NCBI GenBank assembly: GCA_024639885.1
Contig: JAHEGD010000002.1
Span: 142,844 to 205,088, forward strand
Reading direction: 5' to 3'
From: Porticoccaceae bacterium
Lineage (GTDB): Bacteria; Pseudomonadota; Gammaproteobacteria; Pseudomonadales; Porticoccaceae
Length of the DNA stretch: 62,245 nucleotides
Position 1 is the stretch's first letter. Each line of letters starts with the position of its first letter. This document shows positions 1 through 6,704 of this stretch, one piece after another. A program made the translations under genes and the position numbers. The notes below the pieces were generated by a model, which did not search any database, was not told the DNA's origin, and saw only the letters and a list, made by a program, of their open reading frames with translations.

Positions 1-2
1 AA

Positions 3-1199
3 CAGGGATATACCGCCGATCAGGCGAAGGAACTAAATGCAAATTGGACCCTCGGCCAATTTCTGGGCATTACCCCCGCGGGAGGTTATTCCTACTTGCA
101 CCTTGCAGAGCAGTTTCCAACCGCGGTTATCTACCGGCATGGGCCAGTAAAAGAGTTACCCGTAGACCGGCGGTCACGGTTGGGTGACATTTCAGTACCA
201 ACGGCTGATGGTGTCACAACGCTGAATCAGTTAGTGGCTGAACCGTCTACACCGCTGCGCGGGTTGGTTGTTATTCAAAACGGAGCTATCGTTTTTGAGC
301 GCTATCCAGGGATGCGCGTATTTGATAACCATGTATGGATGTCGGTGGCAAAGCCGATCGCCAGTCTGCTGATCGCACAGCTTGAAGACGAAGGATTAGT
401 CGATGTCAATCAAACGGTGGCTAGCTACGTAACAGATGCCGAGGGCACTAATTGGGAGTCGATAAAAATCATCGATGTTCTCAACATGCAGACGGGTCTA
501 GACCTAGTCGAGGACGCCAGTCAGCGCGCCAATAAAAATTCTGGCTTTGCCCGGTTTATGCTAGCTGAGGCGGGTCTAGCTAATGCCGATGGACAGCTGC
601 AGAGCCACGACGAGGCACTATTTGCCATCGGCCCACTAAAGCCGCCGGGCAAGGCTTTCGAGTACTCATCAGCTAATACCCAAATGCTGGGTTTGATCAT
701 AGAAGCGGTGACTGGCGAGCGGTTGGCAGATGTCATTACTAAACGGCTTTGGATGAAAGTGGGGATGCAGGGGGATGCCCAGCTAGGCCTGAGCCCGCAG
801 GGTAATGGCATTATTCACGGTTTGGTCTCTTCGCGATTGATGGACTTAGCGCGGTTTGGTCTGCTCTATACCCAGAGTTGGGGTGTTGTCGCGAATGAGC
901 GACTAGTTTCGGCACCAGCGTTAAGCAAAATTTATTCTAGCGGTGCAGTGGCAAACTACACCAAAGGGACAATAGGCCGTCGTATGGCGGCTATATTTGG
1001 CGAGAGCGGCATCACTAATGCGTATCAGTGGGACGCCGTTTTTACTGATGGTGACATCTACAAGGGTGGCATGAATGGCCAAGGGCTCTATATCTCGCCG
1101 GCCGACGACATCGTAATAGCGTGGTTTGCCAATGGCTATACGGCCACGCCAGTAGAGGCGATTGCTCGTAGCTTGGTGAAAACACTTGCCCCTGAGTGA
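3..1199 (+). CDS. Serine hydrolase, beta-lactamase/class C-like fold (5' end cut by window)
   Basis: Serine hydrolase of the penicillin-binding/class C beta-lactamase superfamily, of the type that includes 6-aminohexanoate-dimer hydrolase. The nucleophile motif S-V-A-K has its Ser codon at 342-344, a Tyr motif Y-S-S lies in the middle, and a glycine-rich GGMNGQG segment near the C-terminus takes the place of the KTG box. A TTG at 96 could serve as start, but the same frame is open to base 3 with protein-like sequence (QGYTADQAKEL...), so the gene most likely begins left of the window and about 30 visible residues belong to it. Substrate unknown: such proteins are esterases, amidases or peptidases. 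It is followed by an intrinsic terminator. Base composition is lower in GC than the genes beyond 3.8 kb. Confidence 0.8.
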   Translation, partial: QGYTADQAKELNANWTLGQFLGITPAGGYSYLHLAEQFPTAVIYRHGPVKELPVDRRSRLGDISVPTADGVTTLNQLVAEPSTPLRGLVVIQNGAIVFERYPGMRVFDNHVWMSVAKPIASLLIAQLEDEGLVDVNQTVASYVTDAEGTNWESIKIIDVLNMQTGLDLVEDASQRANKNSGFARFMLAEAGLANADGQLQSHDEALFAIGPLKPPGKAFEYSSANTQMLGLIIEAVTGERLADVITKRLWMKVGMQGDAQLGLSPQGNGIIHGLVSSRLMDLARFGLLYTQSWGVVANERLVSAPALSKIYSSGAVANYTKGTIGRRMAAIFGESGITNAYQWDAVFTDGDIYKGGMNGQGLYISPADDIVIAWFANGYTATPVEAIARSLVKTLAPE

Positions 1200-1216
1200 G
1201 GAGCGCGGCTTGATAA

Positions 1217-1252
1217 CAAAAAACCGACAAAGCCCCCTGCGTCGGTTTTTTT
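1217..1252 (+). terminator. Intrinsic terminator after serine hydrolase
   Basis: A 9-bp stem (AAAACCGAC at 1220-1228 with GTCGGTTTT at 1241-1249) with a 12-nt loop runs into a T tract. It sits about 20 bp after the hydrolase stop codon. Confidence 0.85.
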
Positions 1253-1287
1253 GACCACTACACGGTGACAAAGAGCAGGTGATAGTA

Positions 1288-1440
1288 GTGGGGGTGTTGG
1301 TTGCACTAATGGCGAGTAGCTATGGTGAGAAGATGCGGTGGCCAGTACGTCGACTTATCGAGAAGCTACAAAAGGCGTCGCCCCCCGACGCCGACCTGAC
1401 CGTTTCTATAGCAGAGTGGTTCGCAGAGCTAGCCGGCTAG
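1288..1440 (+). CDS. Possible small hypothetical protein (50 aa)
   Basis: An open frame runs from a GTG at 1288 (or ATG at 1309) to a TAG at 1438-1440. The product would be basic and amphipathic, with segments such as RRLIEKLQKAS and a C-terminal helix SIAEWFAELAG. I recognise no family. It lies in the 313-bp gap between the terminator of the serine hydrolase and the convergent Fic gene. Apart from this frame and the terminator I see nothing in that gap. It could be the tail of a lost gene or chance; the C-terminal half looks protein-like, but no strong ribosome binding site is seen. Confidence 0.25.
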   Translation: MGVLVALMASSYGEKMRWPVRRLIEKLQKASPPDADLTVSIAEWFAELAG

Positions 1441-1512
1441 CTGGTGCTGATAGTAGGATAATGTTGCAATATCGACAAAAGTTTGGCGTTGAGTGACGTT
1501 GCTTCTCTATGG

Positions 1513-2616
1513 CTAACGGCTTGGCAACCGGTAACTTGTACTGCGCCCACTACCGGGGTTCTTAATGAAGATGCCTCGCTGTTTGAGCTCCTGAATGTCG
1601 CGGAGCCCCGTATCGTTTGAGCACTTGGCTAGCTTGGCGTATTTGGAGGTATTGATAAATCCTGTAAACTCATCCTCTAGCATACGGTTTATGATTAATC
1701 GCTGGCGGTCATTTACCGGCTTTTGGTTGATCCTATTCCAGAGCTCGGCCTTAAATAGTACGTTGCCGATGGTCTTTTCTGCGTTAGCTATGGCTCTGCC
1801 AAGGCAGTCCAAAAACCATGAAAGCCAGTTCGTTATATCAGGCGTTGCACGTTGTTGCGCTTCTAGTTGGGCGTAGTACTGATTGCGTTCAATTTCGATT
1901 TGGGATGACAGACTATAAAAGCGGTCTGACGTACCATCGGCGCGCGCTAGTGCCAAGTCGCCAATGGCCCTGGCAATACGTCCGTTGCCGTCTTCAAACG
2001 GATGGATCGTCACAAACCACAAATGGGCAATGCCAGCTCTGATAACAGGATCGGTATTGTCTTTACCAGCCATCCACTCAAAAAACGCGTCCATTTCAGT
2101 TTCAATGCGATCAGCAGTGGGGGCCTCAAAGTGCACCTGTTCTTTGCCAATAGGGCCAGAAACAACTTGCATAGGGCTGGCATCACCAGTTCGCCACCCC
2201 CCAACGGTGATTTTGTGCATGCCGCTGCGCCCGGTTGGGAACAGTGCCGCATGCCAATCAAGCAAGGTATCCTTTGCCAGCGGCCTCGAGAAGTGTTGCG
2301 TGGCATCCAGCATCATTTCTACGATACCCTCAACATCACGACCTGCTTGGACAAACCCAGCGATGTCAATTCCAAGCCTGCGGGCAATAGACGATCGTAC
2401 TTCTTTCGGATTCAGGTTTTCGCCCTCAATAGCCGAGGAGTTAACGACATCATTAGTGAGTGTCCTAAGGGACGCCTCACGCCTAAGTTCAAATCCAAGC
2501 CCTGTCATACGCCCCAGCAAGTGGCCTTGGGCGTACCGTATGTTGGCCAGCTTCGATGTGAGCGCCTCTGTATCCCATGTAAAGTGGGGCCAATTTTGAT
2601 GTTTATGAATCCACAT
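1513..2616 (-). CDS. Fic/DUF4172 family protein, class II, self-inhibited
   Basis: Fic-domain enzyme, a family that usually transfers AMP from ATP to target proteins. The N-terminal DUF4172-type region (MWIHKHQNWPHFTWD) contains the inhibitory helix motif (S/T)xxxE(G/N) as S60-S-A-I-E64-G65, placing it in class II with the inhibitory helix N-terminal to the core. The catalytic loop HPFEDGNGR lies near residue 210. The C-terminal ~80 residues look like a winged helix (FINTSKYAKLAKCSNDTGLRD), so the protein may also bind DNA. ATG at 2616 fits family N-termini better than the GTG at 2625, and GGTGA lies 5 nt upstream as ribosome binding site. That GGTGA is part of a palindromic operator-like element, which suggests autoregulation. 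No separate antitoxin gene is next to it. Length about 367 aa, normal for the group. Confidence 0.88.
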   Translation of the reverse strand: MWIHKHQNWPHFTWDTEALTSKLANIRYAQGHLLGRMTGLGFELRREASLRTLTNDVVNSSAIEGENLNPKEVRSSIARRLGIDIAGFVQAGRDVEGIVEMMLDATQHFSRPLAKDTLLDWHAALFPTGRSGMHKITVGGWRTGDASPMQVVSGPIGKEQVHFEAPTADRIETEMDAFFEWMAGKDNTDPVIRAGIAHLWFVTIHPFEDGNGRIARAIGDLALARADGTSDRFYSLSSQIEIERNQYYAQLEAQQRATPDITNWLSWFLDCLGRAIANAEKTIGNVLFKAELWNRINQKPVNDRQRLIINRMLEDEFTGFINTSKYAKLAKCSNDTGLRDIQELKQRGIFIKNPGSGRSTSYRLPSR

Positions 2617-2617
2617 A

Positions 2618-2722
2618 ATAATCACCGCATAATGTAAGGTGATTATAGATCTTATTTACAGCAAGAACAAGATCAATCGCCGCACAGTTTGCGGTGATTA
2701 ACTGGCTTATTCACCGCAAACT
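2618..2722 (-). promoter_or_regulatory. Palindromic operator set upstream of the Fic gene
   Basis: Four copies of a GCGGTGA-type half-site lie within about 105 bp upstream of the Fic start. ATAATCACC (2618-2626) faces GGTGATTAT (2638-2646), and AGTTTGCGGTGA (2686-2697) faces TCACCGCAAACT (2711-2722), a perfect 12-bp inverted repeat with 13 bp between arms. The 11-mer TAATCACCGCA at 2619-2629 reappears inverted at 2690-2700. The proximal copy contains the GGTGA that would serve as ribosome binding site. This is sequence seen directly; binding by the Fic protein's own winged helix is inference. Confidence 0.65.
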
Positions 2723-2762
2723 TGGATTGGCGTGGCGAGAATTTTCGCGCACTCTCACTAAC

Positions 2763-2793
2763 AAAAACGCCCAGCATTGGCTGGGCGTTGTTT
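2763..2793 (-). terminator. Intrinsic terminator downstream of tRNA-Ser
   Basis: Perfect 10-bp stem AACGCCCAGC (2766-2775) with GCTGGGCGTT (2780-2789) and a 4-nt loop. On the minus strand it is followed by TTTTTGT, so it should end the tRNA transcript. Confidence 0.85.
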
Positions 2794-2796
2794 GTT

Positions 2797-2887
2797 TGGC
2801 GGTGAGAGAGGGATTCGAACCCTCGATACGCTATTAACGTATACACACTTTCCAGGCGTGCGCCTTCAGCCGCTCGGCCACCTCACC
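2797..2887 (-). tRNA. tRNA-Ser (anticodon GGA)
   Basis: Read on the minus strand, the acceptor stem GGTGAGG, a D-arm, an anticodon arm with loop CTGGAAA (anticodon GGA), a long class II variable arm (TATACGTTAATAGCGTA), a T-arm GAGGG-TTCGAAT-CCCTC and an encoded 3' CCA can all be seen. The acceptor pairs with TCTCACC and includes one G-U pair. The 91-nt length and long variable arm identify serine. The 3' side faces the lower-GC accessory genes, the usual side for tRNA-targeting islands, but no integrase is in the window. Confidence 0.95.
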
Positions 2888-3070
2888 GTAAGGGACTGCA
2901 CTCTAAACAGTTGGGGGTGTAAAAGCAATTGCTGGCTAGGTTTGTAAGATTTTCTGGGCGCGCGTTGCTGCGAAAGCTTGTTGTTTCTTGAAATGAAGCA
3001 ACCGTCGCAGTGGGCAGGTATCAACTTGCCTAGCCGGTTGTAATGTGGCGAAGCGGGGATGGCTTAGGAT

Positions 3071-3442
3071 GTGACACTTATCAAGGAAGTAATAATCGCC
3101 CCGTATGCGGGGAGAAACTCGACTGTTTACGCAGACTTTGGTGGCTCGACCACGGTCTACTTTGTTGCACCTGATTTTCAGGTCGCCAGCGCAGAGCACT
3201 TGGGCAGTTCCAAAGAATTTGAGCCAACCGTTTTTCTGTTCCGAACAGAGGATGACTTGCGGCTGGTGACCTCCAATGGAGAGGTTATTCTTGAGGGCTT
3301 TTTTGCTCGTCAGGGTAATAAGCTGGTCAGCTGTCACTTGATAGACGGTGAGCTGGTTGGCGTGGGGTTGGTTGTTGATGGCTCTTTGAGGCGACGCATC
3401 AGCGACGCGTCCATGCCACCGTACTTCGACCGCCATTGGTAA
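3071..3442 (+). pseudogene. Orphan ORF whose 3' end runs into an IS remnant
   Basis: A GTG-initiated frame of 123 codons. Roughly the first 104 residues look like genuine protein. The segment from about residue 105 (LRRRISDASMPPYFDRHW) is simply the antisense of the IS transposase fragment, so the original C-terminus has been lost. An in-frame stop lies one codon before the GTG, so the 5' end may also be incomplete. The part DDLRLVTSNGEVILEGFFARQGNKL faintly recalls the BapA-prefix-like domain at the N-terminus of large type I-secreted adhesins (pattern 'DLxLxxxDGxxIxLxxFF'). That is a pattern impression only. I treat it as a broken gene of uncertain origin. Confidence 0.4.
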
Positions 3443-3555
3443 AAACTGGCGCTACTCATGCCAAACTCCCGGCAGAGGTCAGCCACCGGTGTTCCGGCCT
3501 CGGCTTGCTTCAATATTGAGACTATCTGGCTTTCGGTAAATCGAGACTTCCTCAT
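3382..3555 (-). pseudogene. Truncated IS3-family transposase OrfA
   Basis: The ATG-started frame MRKSRFTESQIVSILKQAEA with a helix-turn-helix (PVADLCREFGMSSASFYQWR) is the classic OrfA of IS3-family elements that make a programmed OrfA-OrfB fusion. After RRLKE the family normally continues into a leucine-zipper-like helix (LEDENRRLKKM). Here the reading frame changes into unrelated, Pro/Thr/Ser-rich residues and stops. Only about 58 of the usual ~90-100 residues are genuine. Non-functional remnant. Confidence 0.85.
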
Positions 3556-3625
3556 AGGTCACTCCTCGCGACATCATCATAAAAGCCTCTACTTAAAACC
3601 TCGACTATTTTCTGGGGGGAATACA
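3382..3625 (-). mobile_element. IS3-family insertion sequence remnant (orfA end)
   Basis: The fragment comprises the start of an IS3-family orfA plus about 70 bp of leader. The element end is likely at 3625, where the minus strand reads TGTATTCCCCCC, a TG-begun terminus with a C-run typical of IS3-family inverted repeats. Homology to the transposase stops abruptly at 3382 in the codon for Glu58, marking a deletion breakpoint. orfB and the other terminus are absent from the window, so it cannot transpose by itself. Confidence 0.7.
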
Positions 3626-3841
3626 AGTCGTATTGAGTCGGCAGATGGAATGGCGCCGGGGTGGCTTGGCGCGGCGCGGTACGGGGGCATGATACGGGTT
3701 GCGACCGGTTGGCCACAAACGCGTGGTTCACAGCAGTTGGCAACGGCTTCCGGGTTGGGTAGATTGCAGGTGTTAAATAATAAAGCACGGTACGCGATAC
3801 GCTAAGCCGGGTCATTCACGGGACTGTTGAGAGGTAACCTG
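3626..3841. other. Gap before the PQQ dehydrogenase
   Basis: Non-coding stretch between the IS terminus and the quinohemoprotein gene. Open frames here are Pro/Arg-rich and do not look like protein. It presumably holds the dehydrogenase promoter, but I cannot point to convincing -35/-10 boxes. A GAGGT ribosome binding site at 3831-3835 belongs to the next gene. Confidence 0.4.
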
Positions 3842-5986
3842 ATGAACACTGCAAAACGACTTAACAAAACCTTGGCACTAGCGGCTTTGCCGCTGCTAGC
3901 GGGGCTGATCGGCTGTTCGGCCGGTACCGAGGCGCCAACCGGCATCACCCATGAGCGGCTGGTTAACTCGGCGGCCGAGCCGCACAATTGGCTCGGCTAT
4001 GGCGGCGATTACGGCGAGCAGCATTTTAGCCGTCTAGACCAGATCAATAGCGACAACGTCGACCAGCTGGGTTTGGCGTGGAACTTCAAATACGAGCTTG
4101 ACCGGGTAGTGCAGGCGGTGCCGGTGGTAGTCGATGGGGTGATGTACACCACCAGCGCCTACAGCATTGTTCACGCGTTGGACGCGGTAACCGGCGAGCT
4201 GCTCTGGATACACGACCCCAAAGTAGACAAAGCCATTGCCGGGACCGGCTGCTGTGATGCAGCCAACCGCGGCGTTGCGGTGCTCAACGACAAAGTCTTT
4301 GTCGGTGTTTACGACGGCCGCTTGGAGGCGTTAGATGCGGCGACTGGCGAGTTAGTCTGGTCTGTCGACACAGTCGTCGACCACGAGCGCAACTACACCA
4401 TTACCGGTGCGCCGCGGGTGGTAAAAGACAAGGTGGTGATTGGTAACGGCGGCGCCGAATACGGCGTGCGCGGTTATGTCACCGCTTACGACGCCGACAC
4501 CGGCAAACAGGCTTGGCGGTTCTTTACCGTGCCGGGCGACCCGTCGCTACCGGCCGAAAACGCTGCGATGGAGATGGCGCAAAAAACCTGGTTTGGCGAC
4601 CGCTACTGGAAGCAGGGCGGCGGTGGTACCGTCTGGGACTCGATGGCCTACGACCCTGAACTCGACCTGTTTTATATCGGCGTAGGTAACGGCTCGCTGT
4701 GGAACTACAAAGAGCGCAGCGACGCCAAGGGTGACAACCTGTTTGTCTCGTCGATCGTGGCGCTGCGCCCCGATACCGGTGAATATGTTTGGCACTACCA
4801 GACCACTCCGGGCGATGCCTGGGACTACACCGCCACCCAGACTATCACCGTGGCTACTTTGCCGATCAATGGCGAGCCGCGCCGGGTGGTGATGCAGGCC
4901 CCCAAGAACGGCTTCTTCTACGTGATTGATGCCGCCACTGGCGAGCTGATCTCTGCCGAGAAATTTGGCTACGTCACCTGGGCGAAGGGGATCGATATGG
5001 AGACCGGCCGCCCGATTGTCGACAACGAGGCGGCCAACTATTGGGAAAGCGGCGAAGGTAAAATCGTGTTTCCCGGCTCGCAGGGCGCCCACAACTGGAA
5101 CCCGATGAGCTACTCACCCATGACGGGCCTGGTCTACATCCCGCAGCAAACTAGCTTAGAGCACTTTGTCCCGCTGCCCAGCGGAGAGATCGTCAAGCCA
5201 AAAAAATGGGATGCAAATCTCGGTATGGTAACCCCGGTTGTGCCCGAGACCCCCGAAGAGATCGCCCAGATTCATCAGGTCTACCGCGGCAAGTTGCAGG
5301 CGTGGGACCCGATCAAGCAGGAGGAGGTCTGGTCGCACCCCCACGACCATATCGCCAACGGTGGCGCCCTGGCAACGGCTGGAAACTTGGTTTTCCAAGG
5401 TACCGCTGATGGTCGCTTTGTCGCCTACGCCGCGGATAGCGGTGAGAAGCTCTGGGAGGTGCCTGTGACCAGTGGCGTTGGCGCCGGGCCAATAAGCTAC
5501 AGTGTGGACGGCGAGCAGTATGTGGCGATTAATGTCGGCTATGGTGGTTCGTTCGGGATATCCTTTGGTGCGCTGTCGCAGTTGACCAAAGTGCTGCCCG
5601 ACTCACGTATCTATGTATTTAAACTTGGTGGTCAAGAGCCACTGCCTGAGTTCAAGCGCCGCACCGTAAAAATGCCTCCACAGGTAGCGCCGCGCGGCGA
5701 TGCCGAGTCTATCGCCAATGGTAAAGAGTTGTATGGCCTTAAGTGTGGTATCTGCCACGGGTTGAGCGTGATCAGCGGTGGTCTACTGCCCGATCTGCGA
5801 ATGCTCACCGAAGAGAAGCACGAGATGTTCCTCGGCACGCTGATGGGCGCACTGCAAGAGAACGGTATGCCCAGCTTTGCCGACCGGTTGACGGTTGAAG
5901 AGGTGGGTGACATCCAGAACTACGTGATTAAACGTGCCCACGACCTGCGCGACGAGCTGATCGAAGCAGGTTACCCAACGGAATAA
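3842..5986 (+). CDS. PQQ- and heme c-dependent alcohol dehydrogenase, lipoprotein
   Basis: Type II quinohemoprotein alcohol dehydrogenase, oxidising primary or cyclic alcohols in the periplasm and passing electrons from PQQ to its own heme. ATG at 3842 is chosen over TTG at 3827 because GAGGT lies 6 nt upstream and a lipoprotein signal follows directly (lipobox LIGC-S, suggesting outer-membrane anchoring). Eight-bladed propeller repeats fill residues ~45-590. The rare vicinal disulfide is visible in GTGCCDAANRG, the PQQ-domain Asp in TPGDAWDYT, and a tryptophan-docking motif in QGAHNWNPMSY. The C-terminal cytochrome c domain has the heme site CGICH near residue 640. The residue two after the catalytic-region Asp is Thr rather than Asp, arguing for a Ca2+ enzyme rather than a lanthanide one. 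No pqq biosynthesis genes are in the window. 714 aa, normal length. Confidence 0.93.
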   Translation: MNTAKRLNKTLALAALPLLAGLIGCSAGTEAPTGITHERLVNSAAEPHNWLGYGGDYGEQHFSRLDQINSDNVDQLGLAWNFKYELDRVVQAVPVVVDGVMYTTSAYSIVHALDAVTGELLWIHDPKVDKAIAGTGCCDAANRGVAVLNDKVFVGVYDGRLEALDAATGELVWSVDTVVDHERNYTITGAPRVVKDKVVIGNGGAEYGVRGYVTAYDADTGKQAWRFFTVPGDPSLPAENAAMEMAQKTWFGDRYWKQGGGGTVWDSMAYDPELDLFYIGVGNGSLWNYKERSDAKGDNLFVSSIVALRPDTGEYVWHYQTTPGDAWDYTATQTITVATLPINGEPRRVVMQAPKNGFFYVIDAATGELISAEKFGYVTWAKGIDMETGRPIVDNEAANYWESGEGKIVFPGSQGAHNWNPMSYSPMTGLVYIPQQTSLEHFVPLPSGEIVKPKKWDANLGMVTPVVPETPEEIAQIHQVYRGKLQAWDPIKQEEVWSHPHDHIANGGALATAGNLVFQGTADGRFVAYAADSGEKLWEVPVTSGVGAGPISYSVDGEQYVAINVGYGGSFGISFGALSQLTKVLPDSRIYVFKLGGQEPLPEFKRRTVKMPPQVAPRGDAESIANGKELYGLKCGICHGLSVISGGLLPDLRMLTEEKHEMFLGTLMGALQENGMPSFADRLTVEEVGDIQNYVIKRAHDLRDELIEAGYPTE

Positions 5987-5990
5987 TCTA

Positions 5991-6701
5991 TTGCAGCCGA
6001 TACCACACCTACATGATTTCCTCACCGATCTGCCCAGTCAGATCCGTGAGGAGATCTACGCGGCGATGACGCTGCGCAGTGTGGGTGCCGAGGAGTTTGT
6101 CTACCAGCAGGGCCAGGTGCCAGAGTTTATGGCCCAGGTGGTGGATGGCGAGGTCAAGCTCTGCATTTACTCGGCCGAGGGGCGCGAGGTGACCACCGCC
6201 AGCTTTCGCGACGGTGACTGCTTTGGTGAGCTAGGGCTGATTGATGGACTGCCGCGTATGACCAGCGCGGTGGCGGTGGTGCCCACCCAGCTGCGGGTGT
6301 TGCGGGCGTCTGCTTTCAATAAGTTTTATCTGCAGTACCCAGAGCTGGCGCGTGCTATCAACCTGTTTTTGGGCCGCCGGGTGCGGCTGCTCTACGAGTT
6401 CTCGGAAGAGGCCAAGAGCCTTAACCTGCGCCAGCGGCTCGGCCGCACGCTGTGCCGGCTGGCCCACAGCCACGGCAGCAAGACCGATGAGGGCGGGATT
6501 ATGCTGGCCACCTCGCACGAGGAGCTCGCCAAGCTGCTCGGTGCCTCACGGCAGAGCGTCAGTAAAGAGCTCAAACTGCTCGAGCGCGACGGCCGCATCG
6601 CGATCCGCTACAACAAACTGTTGATCGTCGATTTAGCCCCGCTGGAAGAGGAGTACACCGCGCTGATTTCGATCGATTCGATCGCCGCCAGCTACGAGTA
6701 A
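5991..6701 (+). CDS. Crp/Fnr-family transcriptional regulator
   Basis: Cyclic-nucleotide-type regulator: an N-terminal beta-roll domain (about residues 20-135) with FGELGLIDGLPRMTSAVA, which resembles the cyclic-nucleotide phosphate-binding cassette, a dimerisation helix, and a C-terminal winged helix (residues ~165-215, HEELAKLLGASRQSVSKELK). The N-terminal cysteine cluster of Fnr is absent, so it is probably not an oxygen-sensing iron-sulfur protein. The start is a TTG just 4 nt after the dehydrogenase stop; the next ATG (6067) would delete the first strands. Close linkage suggests co-transcription with, and possibly control of, the quinohemoprotein gene. It converges on the 2-hydroxy-acid operon with only 3 bp between ends. 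Confidence 0.85.
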   Translation: MQPIPHLHDFLTDLPSQIREEIYAAMTLRSVGAEEFVYQQGQVPEFMAQVVDGEVKLCIYSAEGREVTTASFRDGDCFGELGLIDGLPRMTSAVAVVPTQLRVLRASAFNKFYLQYPELARAINLFLGRRVRLLYEFSEEAKSLNLRQRLGRTLCRLAHSHGSKTDEGGIMLATSHEELAKLLGASRQSVSKELKLLERDGRIAIRYNKLLIVDLAPLEEEYTALISIDSIAASYE

Positions 6702-6704
6702 CCG

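Noticed and set aside
2936-3436. 166-codon minus-strand frame antisense to the orphan ORF
   Set aside because: Starts inside the IS remnant and shows no recognisable fold. The plus-strand frame is more protein-like, but neither is certain.
3842-5986. Lanthanide-dependent XoxF/PedH-type dehydrogenase
   Set aside because: The extra Asp expected two residues after the catalytic one is Thr, and a fused cytochrome c marks a quinohemoprotein.
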